Below are positions 8,751-16,665 of a stretch of 64,000 nt of DNA, piece after piece (the stretch's first letter is position 1; every line of letters begins with the position of its first letter). Made by a program: the position numbers and the translations under genes. Where the stretch lies: the NCBI RefSeq assembly GCF_003008515.1, contig NZ_CP027668.1, positions 3,327,001 to 3,391,000 on the forward strand. The letters run 5' to 3'. Source of the stretch: Phreatobacter cathodiphilus. Its GTDB lineage: Bacteria; Pseudomonadota; Alphaproteobacteria; Rhizobiales; Phreatobacteraceae. The notes below the pieces were generated by a model. That model did not search any database. It was not told the origin of the DNA and saw only the letters and a program-made list of their open reading frames with translations.

Positions 8751-10109
8751 TCATCCACCAGCCTTGTTGAGAACTGTGTCCGGCCGCCTCTCCATCGCAG
8801 CACTCAACGATGAGCCCACCGCATTTGCCGCCCTCCGGAGCGGGTCTGCGTCAAGGTGACTGTACCGATTTGTGGTTTTCACATCGGCATGGCCCAGAAG
8901 CCGTCCAACGACCGTGAGTCCCATACCCGCAGCTGCGCCGTGGCTTGCAAATGTATGCCGCAGGTCATGCAGGCGGACACCATCGAGTCCGGCTGCGCGA
9001 CGCACCATCGACCATGGCCGCTTCAGATCGGCCCTCGGCTTCAAGGGCTGCTCGCCCGCAATGACAAAGGGACAGCCTTCAATCCTTGGAATGGCGGACA
9101 GCACCTCCACTGCTGGCGCGCCAAGAACAACAACCTTACGGCCCGTTTTGGAGTCCGGGAGCATGAGCAGCCCGCGCTCGAGATCAACTTCTGACCAGCG
9201 GAGCTTCAGCACCTCGCCGAGACGGCAACCTGTGAGGATCAGTAGGCGTATGGCCGCGGCCGCATGGGGGCTAATGACGCTGCGCCGACTGGCATCATCC
9301 TTGGGGAGGTGTTTCGCTCCCGGCCGGTCCAGCTTCACGTTCCATGGCACTCCGGCATCGGTCGCTTGCCGGAGAGCTTCGCCCAACCGGGCCAGTTCTT
9401 CCGAGGACAAGAAGCGCTCGCCCTGCTGGTCGGCGAACTTGCGAACCCCGTGGGTGGGATTGTCCTGCCGCAGTTTCTGCTGGATTGCATAGGCGAAGAG
9501 CCCACCAAGCAGCCGGACGGTCCGCGTGGCGGTGCCTTTGCCGCCGGTGACGATCGCGCGGCCCCGCTTTCCCGTTTTTACATTAGTAGCGGTCTTGCCG
9601 TTGGCAACGTCTCGCAAAAATCGCTCAATGTCCGAACGGGTCACGTCGCGAACGGGCTTGGACCCGAGTAGCGGGAGGATGTGACGAACGATCCGGCCCC
9701 GGTCCGAGACGAGGGTCGAAGCCTTCTTCACCGACCCGCGTCGAGTGATTATGTTTCCCTTCTCTGCTTCTGCTAGGTAGGCCGTGCAGAGATCAGCCAT
9801 TGAGAGCGCGGCGCGCCGCTCTGCCTTGACGGCAACGGGGTCGGCGCCTGCATGGACCTGAGCCAAAGCATCCTTGGCGAGTTGGCGGGCCTCGTCTGGT
9901 GTAAGCGCTCCAAGCTTCCCGAGTGTGAGCCTTCGCTTTGCGGCGCCGCGTCCGCCCATTCCGACCCGGTACTCAACGAGCCAAGTCATCACGCCAGAGG
10001 GCTCAACCTTGAGACCGAACCCTTTGAGGTCAGTGTCGAACCATATGGTCCTGGCACCGTCCGGCCGGATGGCATCGACGGTCCTCTTGTTCAGCTTCGC
10101 CGTCGGCAT
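8751..10109 (-). CDS. P4-type tyrosine integrase (DUF4102 arm-binding)
   Basis: A 452-residue integrase that should insert the island into a tRNA gene. The N-terminus (residues 1-90) is the arm-binding domain typical of P4-like integrases (LNKRTVDAIRPDG, then FGLKVEPSG). The catalytic residues are R296 (TGCRLGEV), K321, H381 and R384 (HDLRHTF), H407 (LGHADV) and Y416 (NRYSHL). The ATG at 10109 is preceded by AAGGTAAGG; a longer reading to 10199 has no ribosome site. The gene starts about 170 bases from a tRNA 3' fragment (10281-10326) and reads away from it, the usual arrangement for this family. Confidence 0.93.
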   Translation of the reverse strand: MPTAKLNKRTVDAIRPDGARTIWFDTDLKGFGLKVEPSGVMTWLVEYRVGMGGRGAAKRRLTLGKLGALTPDEARQLAKDALAQVHAGADPVAVKAERRAALSMADLCTAYLAEAEKGNIITRRGSVKKASTLVSDRGRIVRHILPLLGSKPVRDVTRSDIERFLRDVANGKTATNVKTGKRGRAIVTGGKGTATRTVRLLGGLFAYAIQQKLRQDNPTHGVRKFADQQGERFLSSEELARLGEALRQATDAGVPWNVKLDRPGAKHLPKDDASRRSVISPHAAAAIRLLILTGCRLGEVLKLRWSEVDLERGLLMLPDSKTGRKVVVLGAPAVEVLSAIPRIEGCPFVIAGEQPLKPRADLKRPWSMVRRAAGLDGVRLHDLRHTFASHGAAAGMGLTVVGRLLGHADVKTTNRYSHLDADPLRRAANAVGSSLSAAMERRPDTVLNKAGG

Positions 10110-10142
10110 GACCTTACCTTTTTCTGCCGTGGTGATCCGGCT

Positions 10143-10164
10143 GAATAGCCACCGAATAGCCACG
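10143..10164. repeat. Tandem 11-bp direct repeat upstream of the integrase
   Basis: Two adjacent copies of GAATAGCCACC/G lie between the integrase start and the tRNA fragment. P4-type integrases bind short direct repeats (arm sites) in exactly this interval, so these are candidate arm-type binding sites. The repeat is seen directly; the role is inferred. Confidence 0.5.
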
Positions 10165-10280
10165 CCGGAGAAACTAATGGGAATGTCGAGAAGTCGCAAG
10201 GAACGCCAATCATCGCATTATCAATGGGTTATGCTGAATCAGGCACTTTCAGGCATCCGGCAGGAACTTATTACCATCGC

Positions 10281-10326
10281 CCTCCGAAGGCAAAGGTCGC
10301 ACGTTCGAATCGTGCCGGGTGCGCCA
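10281..10326 (+). repeat. Attachment site: 3' half of tRNA-Arg(CCG), lacking the 5' half
   Basis: The sequence starts at the anticodon loop (CTCCGAA, anticodon CCG), carries a complete T arm (stem GCACG/CGTGC around TTCGAAT) and ends with the acceptor strand and an encoded CCA. Upstream there is no D arm or matching acceptor strand, so this is not a whole tRNA. It is the duplicated core left at the distal end of an element that integrated in the tRNA 3' end. The orientation places the intact tRNA at the far left end of the island. Confidence 0.75.
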
Positions 10327-10776
10327 GCCTTCCTTGCCCCTTCTGATCACCAGCGTCGCGGCGAGCGCGGCGAAGGCCCCAGCCTCCCGGGTTCCCCCCC
10401 GCGACGCCGGGCTTACGGCATCGGAGCCCCTCCTTCCGCACCCGACGGGGTAAGTGCCGGGGCTGTCCGTCACACGTCCTCACAGGGTAAGCGCGGAGGA
10501 TTCCCAACGGCGTTGCCTTTCAGCAACAGTGAGAATTCACTGGAACACACATGTCGAAGTTGGAATAAAAATGCCAATGAACAGCCGTTTGGATAACAAT
10601 ATTTCAACAGATGGCCGTTTTAGTTTCGAGAGACTCTAAACAAGATATACTTCGAACGATTCCAGAATATGTCGATCTGGAACGGCTCAATAGTATGTTT
10701 CGCACGGTTTCACTGCATTGACGCTCCGCGATTGCGGTGCATTTTCGGCACTCTTCGCCAGAATGAGTGCAGACCC
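10327..10776. other. Gap between island border and TonB receptor gene
   Basis: The first 200 bases after the attachment site are very GC-rich; the last 250 become AT-richer and hold the likely promoter of the receptor operon. No convincing gene is present; frames here lack motifs and ribosome sites. A TTTAG/CTAAA palindrome and a TATACT-like -10 are described separately. Confidence 0.5.
10618..10651 (+). promoter_or_regulatory. Candidate iron-responsive operator and -10 box
   Basis: TTTTAG (10618-10623) and CTAAA (10636-10640) form an interrupted palindrome, followed at 10646-10651 by TATACT, a good -10. Irr-type iron control elements of alphaproteobacteria have a TTTAGA..TCTAAA form, so this may be an imperfect one placed over the -35 region. 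The similarity is partial and by eye. Confidence 0.3.
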
Positions 10777-12996
10777 ATGCGAGTCCCCCGCCCCCTCCGT
10801 CTCTCGCCCCGTAGCCTCGCCGCCGCAGCCGTCGGAACGCTCGCCTGGATACCGACCGCGACGGCGCAGCAGGAACCGATCGCGCTGTCCGAGATCACCG
10901 TCACGGCGACGCGCGCGGAACGTCCGATTGAACAGGTGCCCACCACCGTGCGGGTGGTCGAGCGGGCCGAGATCGAGCAGCAGCTGCAGTTCTCGCCGAG
11001 CCCGGCCGCCGCCCTGTCCAAGCTGATCCCCGGCTATTCCGCCTCCACCGAGACGATTTCGGGCGCCTCAGAGAGCTTTCGCGGCCGCGACCTCCTGGTG
11101 ATGATCGACGGCGTGCCGATGAACACGCCCCTGCGCGACGTCAGCCGCCTCCTGTCGATGATCGACATGAACGCCGTCGAGCGCATCGAGGTCGCCTCCG
11201 GCGCATCGAGCCTCTACGGCGCCGGCGCCACCGGCGGCACGGTCAATTTCATCACGCGGCGGCCGGTGGAGGGAAAGCCCGAGGTGACGGTCTCCACCGC
11301 GCTGCGCGCCTTCACCGCCAACGCCCCCGCCTCCCTGGCGCCCGAGACATCGGTGAGCATCCGCGGCGGGCAGAACGGTTTCGACTACACCATCATCGGC
11401 ACCGGCCGCATGGCCGGCCGCACCTATGACGGAGCCGGGCGGGAACTGCCCTCGGACGCCATGCTGGGCCAAGGCGGCGGCGATCGCTACTGGAGCGGCA
11501 ATCTCTTCGGCCGCCTCGGCTACACCTTCACCCCCGGCCGGCGCTTCGAGGTCCAGGGGATGATGATCGGGCTGGAGCAGAATCCGCAGTACAACACGCT
11601 CTATTCCGGCACTTATGCGCAGCCGAACTTCAACTCGCTCTACAGCGGCCGCAGCGTCTCGGAGAAGACGGCCTCGTTCCAGGCACGCTATACGGATTCG
11701 GGCTTCGTGCTGGGCAGCCTGTCGCTGCTCGCCTTCTACAACGACACCAACAAGCGCTTCAATTATTCGGACTATTCATACCCCTACAACAGTCTGGTCT
11801 ACTATTCCGGCAACCCCTCCTCGCCGACCAGCGCCTTCAACCAGACCACCCTGCACTCGCGCCGCTACGGCCTGAACGCCACGGTCGACACGCCGCTCGA
11901 CATGCTGCGCCAGGGCGCGAAGCTGACCTGGGGCGCCGACGTCAGCCGCGACAACACCTCCCAGGAACTGACCGACGGCCGCGCGGTGTTCACGCCGCTC
12001 GCCCAGACCGGCCTCGCCGGCTTCGCCCTGCTGCAGGTTCCGGTCACCGACCGCCTGACCATCCGCGGCGGAATCCGCTACGAGCAGTTCGACCTCACCG
12101 TCTCCGACTTCATCCGCCCGGACGTCTATTACGGCGTCAGCCCGTCGCTGGCCTATATCCTGCCGGCGCTGAACGTCACCGGCGGCCGGTTCCGCTATTC
12201 GGCGCCGACCTACAATCTCGGCGCCACTTTCAAGCTGACCGAGACGATCGACATCTACGGCGGCTTTTCCCAGGGCTTCGCCCTGCCGGACGTCGGCGCC
12301 TTCACCCGCCGCGCCGGCCTGAGCACCGCCTATGCGTGCCCCGTCTCGCGGCCGAACTGCCTGCCGGTGGGGACGACCATCAGCTATGCCAGCATCGCTC
12401 CGCGCGCCCAGCTCGTGAACAATTACGAGCTCGGCATCCGCGGCCGCATCGGCGCCTTCCGCGGCAGCATTGCCGGCTTCATCTCCACCTCCGAGAACGG
12501 GGTGACTTTCGATTCCGTCACCAATCAGCTCTCCCAGCAGAAGGAGATGATCTACGGCGTCGAGGTCACCGGCGAGATGGCGGTGACCGAAGCGCTGACC
12601 CTCGGCGGCAACTTCACCTGGCGCGAGGGCCGCTACGATTCCAACAAGGACGGCCGCCTCGACAGCGCGCTGCCCAACAACCGCATCGCCAACCCGTTCC
12701 GCGGCACGCTCTACGGCACCTACCGCTTCGAGAACGGCGTCGCCGTGCGCCTCGAGGGCGTCGGTTTCTCCGGCCGCAACGAGCCCATCAACATCGCCGG
12801 GACGATCTATCCGATCCGCGCCGGCTTCACGATGAACGCCTCGGTCTCCGCGCCGGTGGCGGGCGGCCAGGCTTTCCTGTCGGTCAACAACCTGTTCGAC
12901 GCGCTCTACGAAAATCCCACCGCCACCTCCGTGCGCAACCTCACGAGCTATGCCTGGGGCCGCACCGTGACCGCCGGCTTCCGCCGCAGCTTCTGA
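10777..12996 (+). CDS. TonB-dependent siderophore receptor
   Basis: A 739-residue outer-membrane receptor. The N-terminus is a signal peptide ending near TATAQQ; next come a TonB-box-like stretch (EITVTATRAE) and a plug domain (about 40-165) with DLLVMIDGVPM and GAGATGGTVNF. A long beta-barrel follows and ends with the terminal phenylalanine needed for barrel assembly. It takes up a ferric siderophore using TonB energy. I chose the ATG at 10777 since it begins the signal peptide. The two genes after it are tightly packed (12-base gap, then an overlap), and the third is an RhtX-like siderophore permease, which supports an iron role. Confidence 0.92.
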   Translation: MRVPRPLRLSPRSLAAAAVGTLAWIPTATAQQEPIALSEITVTATRAERPIEQVPTTVRVVERAEIEQQLQFSPSPAAALSKLIPGYSASTETISGASESFRGRDLLVMIDGVPMNTPLRDVSRLLSMIDMNAVERIEVASGASSLYGAGATGGTVNFITRRPVEGKPEVTVSTALRAFTANAPASLAPETSVSIRGGQNGFDYTIIGTGRMAGRTYDGAGRELPSDAMLGQGGGDRYWSGNLFGRLGYTFTPGRRFEVQGMMIGLEQNPQYNTLYSGTYAQPNFNSLYSGRSVSEKTASFQARYTDSGFVLGSLSLLAFYNDTNKRFNYSDYSYPYNSLVYYSGNPSSPTSAFNQTTLHSRRYGLNATVDTPLDMLRQGAKLTWGADVSRDNTSQELTDGRAVFTPLAQTGLAGFALLQVPVTDRLTIRGGIRYEQFDLTVSDFIRPDVYYGVSPSLAYILPALNVTGGRFRYSAPTYNLGATFKLTETIDIYGGFSQGFALPDVGAFTRRAGLSTAYACPVSRPNCLPVGTTISYASIAPRAQLVNNYELGIRGRIGAFRGSIAGFISTSENGVTFDSVTNQLSQQKEMIYGVEVTGEMAVTEALTLGGNFTWREGRYDSNKDGRLDSALPNNRIANPFRGTLYGTYRFENGVAVRLEGVGFSGRNEPINIAGTIYPIRAGFTMNASVSAPVAGGQAFLSVNNLFDALYENPTATSVRNLTSYAWGRTVTAGFRRSF

Positions 12997-13008
12997 GGGG
13001 GGCGGGCC

Positions 13009-13383
13009 ATGGTCAGTCTCGAGGACGGCGCGGACGGCATCGTGACGCTGCGCTTCGTGACGCCGGTCGCCGAGGGCGACGAGCGCGCCTATCTCGACGC
13101 GCTGCACCGCATCGGGGCCATCACGCGCCCCTTCGCGCTGCTGACCGTGTTCGGCGGCGCGGGTGCCCTCGGCCGCGAGGGCGAACGCGAGCAGGCGCTC
13201 TGGTTCAAGGCGACGCGCCGGCACATGAACGAGGTCTGCCGCGGCCTCGCCATCGTGCGTCCGGGCGCGACGCAGGCCATGGCCGACACCTTCGGCAAAC
13301 TCTGGACCTTTCCCGTCACGCTCGAGGCCGACGAGACCTCGGCCCGTCGCCGCCTCGCCACCTATCTGGGAAGCCAGCCATGA
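13009..13383 (+). CDS. Small hypothetical protein of siderophore operon
   Basis: A 124-residue soluble protein with no family I can name. The start at 13009 is preceded by GAGGGGGGCGG, a strong ribosome site. Its last bases overlap the start of the MFS gene by ATGA, so the two are translationally coupled. The middle is basic (FKATRRHMNEVCRGL), with the C-terminus helical. Position between receptor and permease suggests a role in handling or modifying the incoming siderophore, or in regulation, but this is a guess from context. Confidence 0.75.
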   Translation: MVSLEDGADGIVTLRFVTPVAEGDERAYLDALHRIGAITRPFALLTVFGGAGALGREGEREQALWFKATRRHMNEVCRGLAIVRPGATQAMADTFGKLWTFPVTLEADETSARRRLATYLGSQP

Positions 13384-14612
13384 CAGCCGTTCCCGCCGCT
13401 GCCGCCCCGCGCCCCGGCCGCATGCGCCTCTTCGCCGTCCTCGCCGGTCTCTACGTGGCGCAGGCCATCCCCTCCTATCTCTTCGCCGCCGCCATTCCGC
13501 CGATCATGCGCGAGCAGGGCGTCTCGCGCACCGCCATCGGCTATGTCTCGATCCTGTTCCTGCCGCTGGTGCTGAAGTTCCTCTGGGCGCCGTGGGTGGA
13601 CCGCATCCGCCCCGTCGCGCGCGCCCACCGGGCGAGCTGGGTCATCATCACCCAGTCCGGCATCATCCTGTCCATCCTGGCCCTGCTCTGGGTCGACGTG
13701 CGCGACGTCCGCGCCGTGCTCGCCATCGGCATGGTGGCCTCGCTCCTCCTGTCGACCCAGGACATCGCCACCGACGGCTATGCGGCCAAATACCTGCCGG
13801 AAGAGGACCGCGCCGTCGGAAACGCCATCCAGGGCGGCTCTGTGGCGCTCGGGGTGGTGGTCGGCGGCACGCTCGGTCTCGTGCTCTACCACCACGTCGG
13901 CTGGACGTGGATGCTGCTGACCATCGCCGCCGTCTCCACCCTGCCGCTGGTCGCCGCCTTCATGATGCGCGAGGACGACGGGCCCGCCGGCGCGGCACCC
14001 GCTCCGCGGCCCTCGATCATGGCCTTCCTGCGCCGTCCCGAGGCGAGGCAGATCCTCTGGATCGCCCTCGTCTACCGGGCGAGCGAGGGCTTCGTGAAGG
14101 CCATGGAAGGCCCCTATCTCGTCGATGCCGGCGTGCCGCTCAACCAGATCGGCTATCTCTCCGGCCTCTCCGCGGCGACCGCCGGCCTTGCGGGATCGGC
14201 CATCGCAGCCTGGATCATCCGCACCCGCGGGCTCTCCTTCGTTCTCAGCCTGCTCGGCGGCATGCGCACCCTCTGCTTCCTGCTCTTCGCCCTCCACGCC
14301 TTCGGCGTCGTCACGGGAAAGGAAGCGCTGTTCGGAGCAGCCGGATTCCAGACGCTGATCCGCTACATGGAGATCGTTGCGCTCTACAGCCTGTTCATGG
14401 CCGTCTCGTCCTCCGAACAACCCGGAACGGACTTCACCATCCTCGCCTGCGCCCAGCTCGTCGTCTATCTGGCGGGTTCGCTATTGTCCGGGCGCATCGC
14501 CGACTGGATCGGTTACGGCTGGCTCTTCGCCATCTCGACGGCCCTCTCGGCGGTGGCGGTCATCGCGACGCTGCACCTCCTCGGCAGGGCGAGGCCCTCG
14601 CCTAGTCGGTGA
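13380..14612 (+). CDS. MFS transporter, RhtX/FptX-like siderophore permease
   Basis: A 410-residue inner-membrane protein with about twelve hydrophobic segments and a basic central loop (about residues 195-215). The family of RhtX, FptX and AmpG-like permeases moves intact siderophores or muropeptides across the inner membrane; the pattern LLLSTQDIATDGYAA is typical of this group. Context (TonB receptor two genes upstream) points to siderophore uptake. The start ATG overlaps the previous stop. The same frame is open far upstream, across the receptor gene, but only the part from 13380 has membrane character. Confidence 0.85.
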   Translation: MTAVPAAAAPRPGRMRLFAVLAGLYVAQAIPSYLFAAAIPPIMREQGVSRTAIGYVSILFLPLVLKFLWAPWVDRIRPVARAHRASWVIITQSGIILSILALLWVDVRDVRAVLAIGMVASLLLSTQDIATDGYAAKYLPEEDRAVGNAIQGGSVALGVVVGGTLGLVLYHHVGWTWMLLTIAAVSTLPLVAAFMMREDDGPAGAAPAPRPSIMAFLRRPEARQILWIALVYRASEGFVKAMEGPYLVDAGVPLNQIGYLSGLSAATAGLAGSAIAAWIIRTRGLSFVLSLLGGMRTLCFLLFALHAFGVVTGKEALFGAAGFQTLIRYMEIVALYSLFMAVSSSEQPGTDFTILACAQLVVYLAGSLLSGRIADWIGYGWLFAISTALSAVAVIATLHLLGRARPSPSR

Positions 14613-14928
14613 GCCAGGTCATCTCCGTCATGATGAGGAGCCCCGGCGCGTCGTCGGGCGATCCGTCGAGGCGCAGGGTCCCCTCGCCGGCGGCGCCGCG
14701 CAGGACGAGCCGCCCGTTGTCGGCGCCGAAAATGGTCTGCACCGCCGGATTGGCCGTGTGACGCTCGGTGGTCACCACCAGTTCGACCATGCCGTCGGCC
14801 TCGGCGATCGCCCCCGTGTAGAAGATGACGCCGTCGCCGCCCCAGACCCTGCCGCCGGCCATGTAGAGAACCCCGGATCCCCAGCCGCGCGCCGACTGGA
14901 ACCTGAGGCGATAGAGGCCGTCGCGCAT
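14602..14928 (-). CDS. GrlR-like regulatory protein
   Basis: A 108-residue small beta-rich protein. The start (MRDGLYRLRFQS) and the GGRVWGGDGVIFYTG segment match, from memory, the GrlR fold first known as a repressor of type III secretion in enteropathogenic E. coli; relatives in alphaproteobacteria are uncharacterised and not linked to secretion. No type III genes are nearby. Its end overlaps the end of the MFS gene by 11 bases, so the two are convergent. I chose 14928 over 14988 because the added 20 residues are arginine-rich and non-conserved in character. Confidence 0.6.
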   Translation of the reverse strand: MRDGLYRLRFQSARGWGSGVLYMAGGRVWGGDGVIFYTGAIAEADGMVELVVTTERHTANPAVQTIFGADNGRLVLRGAAGEGTLRLDGSPDDAPGLLIMTEMTWLTD

Positions 14929-15292
14929 CTGCCGTCCTGCTCGTTTCGATCTGGCCGACCGAATGCCGCGAAGCCGCCGGCAATTCAAGGTGTTCGGTGG
15001 ACCGCGCGGCCATGCATCGCCGCCATGACCAAAGCCGGGGCCACGAAAAGGGGGGGCGCCACGTCCCGGTCGGTTCCGGAGCCATGACGGGCCGCCCTTG
15101 ATGGCAGGCGCGGGGGTTCTTTCGCCGCCCGGCTACACTCCTGACGCGAAAAGAAGACGCTTGGGTATGGGCCGGAAACGGTCCGCGCCGCAGCCTCGCC
15201 GGAAGGCGTGGCAGGTCAGTTCGCGCTTCAGACCTCGCCGGCTGCGGCCCGATCCGCAGACGAGACGAGCCGTCGAACAGGGAGGATGTTCA
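14929..15292. other. Divergent intergenic region before the transport/catabolism locus
   Basis: It must hold the promoters of the GrlR-like gene and of the substrate-binding-protein gene. A TACACT at about 15131 could be a -10, but no good -35 is spaced with it. GGAGG at 15281-15285 is the ribosome site of the next gene. No coding region is convincing. Confidence 0.4.
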
Positions 15293-16561
15293 ATGCGAAA
15301 AGCAGTTCTCGCCGTCGTATCGGCCTTTGCCTTCATGCTGCCCGGCGCCGCCATGGCCCAGAGTGGCGGCACCATCAGGATCGGCATTCTCGTCGCGCTC
15401 GAGGGCGCCTTCGCCGCCGGCGGCGCCGACGGCGTGCGCAATGTCGAACTCGCGCTCCGGCAGGTGAACAACACCATCGCCGGCCGCCGCATCGAGACCG
15501 TGGTGGCGCCCACCGACACCCGTCCGGACACCACCGTCCGCATGGCCCGCAAGCTCATCGAGCAGGACAAGGTCGACATCATCATCGGCCCGCTGTCCGG
15601 CTCCGAAGGCATCGCCATGCGCGACTTCGCCAAGACCATTCCCGGCAACGTCGTGATCAACGGCATTTCCGGCGCGCTGGAGACCACCTGGGTCGATCCC
15701 GCCCCGAACTTCTACCGCTTCAACCTCGACGGCGCGCAGTGGGGCTACGGCCTCGGCAGCTATGTGGTGAAGCAGAAGAACTGGCGCCGCGTCGTCACCA
15801 TCGCCGCGGACTATTCCTTCGGCTACACCAATTTCATGGGCTTCGCCGTCGACTACTGCAAGGCGGGCGGCGACATCGTCCAGCGCTTCTGGCAGCCCCT
15901 CGGCCAGTCGGACTTCGGCGCCATCATCGCGCAGCTCCCCGACAACATCGACGCCATCTATCTCGGGCTCGGCGGCACCGACGCCATCAACTTCCTCAAC
16001 CAGTACCAGCAGGCCGGCGAGCGTACGCGCCTCATCGGCGGCACCATCATGGCCGACCAGACGGTGCTGACCGCGCGCGGCCGCGCCAAGGAGGTGCTCA
16101 CGGGCACGCCGACCTCGGGGCCCTTCGCCATCGACAACCCCGATCCGGCCTGGCAGTCCTATGTGAAGCTCTACCAGGACGCCTTCCCGGCCAACCAGCG
16201 CTTCCCGACGCCCTCGCTCTTCGGCCTCGGCTACTACGTCGCGACCCTCGCGGCCATCCGCGGTCTCGAGGCGGTGGGCGGCGACCTGGGCAACGGTCAG
16301 GCGCGGTTCAAGGAAGCCCTGAACAAGCTGCAGCTCGACAGCCCGATCGGCCGCATCACCCTCAACGAGAACCGCCAGGCCACCGGCACCGTGTTCATCA
16401 CCGAGGTGGTCGAGGGCTCCGACGGCAACCTGACCAGCAAGATGGTCGGGCGCGCCGACAACGTCACCCAGACCCTCGGCATGACCGCCGAGCAGTTCCG
16501 GGCCCTCGGGCTGCCGTCCCGCACCGTGGTCGACTGCGCCAGGCTGCGCGCCGGCGGCTGA
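15293..16561 (+). CDS. ABC transporter substrate-binding protein, branched-chain amino acid type
   Basis: A 422-residue periplasmic binding protein. A clear signal peptide (MRKAVLAVVSAFAF..AMAQ) is followed by a Peripla_BP_6/LivJ-like fold beginning TIRIGILVALEG. It delivers a solute to the LivHMGF-type importer encoded at 18831-22430. The Liv family carries amino acids, amides, urea and many aromatic acids, so the ligand cannot be read from sequence. The ATG at 15293 has GGAGG at ideal spacing. A strong hairpin just after its stop may stabilise its message relative to the downstream genes. Confidence 0.9.
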   Translation: MRKAVLAVVSAFAFMLPGAAMAQSGGTIRIGILVALEGAFAAGGADGVRNVELALRQVNNTIAGRRIETVVAPTDTRPDTTVRMARKLIEQDKVDIIIGPLSGSEGIAMRDFAKTIPGNVVINGISGALETTWVDPAPNFYRFNLDGAQWGYGLGSYVVKQKNWRRVVTIAADYSFGYTNFMGFAVDYCKAGGDIVQRFWQPLGQSDFGAIIAQLPDNIDAIYLGLGGTDAINFLNQYQQAGERTRLIGGTIMADQTVLTARGRAKEVLTGTPTSGPFAIDNPDPAWQSYVKLYQDAFPANQRFPTPSLFGLGYYVATLAAIRGLEAVGGDLGNGQARFKEALNKLQLDSPIGRITLNENRQATGTVFITEVVEGSDGNLTSKMVGRADNVTQTLGMTAEQFRALGLPSRTVVDCARLRAGG

Positions 16562-16576
16562 CCCCTCGCGACCGTC

Positions 16577-16608
16577 CGGGGGCGGCCGGCCCGTGCCGTC
16601 CGCCCCCG
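16577..16608 (+). other. Hairpin between binding-protein gene and next gene
   Basis: A perfect 9-bp stem (CGGGGGCGG at 16577-16585, CCGCCCCCG at 16600-16608) with a 14-base loop, starting 15 bases after the stop. No T-run follows, so it is more likely an mRNA stabiliser or partial terminator than a full terminator. Such elements often raise the amount of periplasmic binding protein over the transporter subunits. Confidence 0.5.
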
Positions 16609-16665
16609 CCGCCCGCTGTGCGGAAAGTCCCGGGGCCTCGGCCCTGGGGTGACGAGGCGGCCCGC

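Larger units (their letters stand above)
1..10326. mobile_element. Right part of a tRNA-integrated genomic island
   Basis: The block ends at a 46-bp tRNA 3' fragment next to a P4-type integrase that reads inward. Inside are a second tyrosine recombinase, two excisionase-like genes, unknown genes and gene remnants. Genes are more sparse and spacing more irregular than in the tight operons that start at 10777. The left end lies outside the window, so island membership of the leftmost genes (signalling proteins at 1-4263) is an inference; they could belong to an older insertion or to the chromosome. Confidence 0.6.

Noticed and set aside
12336-13379. Upstream extension of the MFS transporter frame
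   Set aside because: The frame is open through the receptor gene but reads as arginine/histidine-rich shadow; the true protein starts at 13380.
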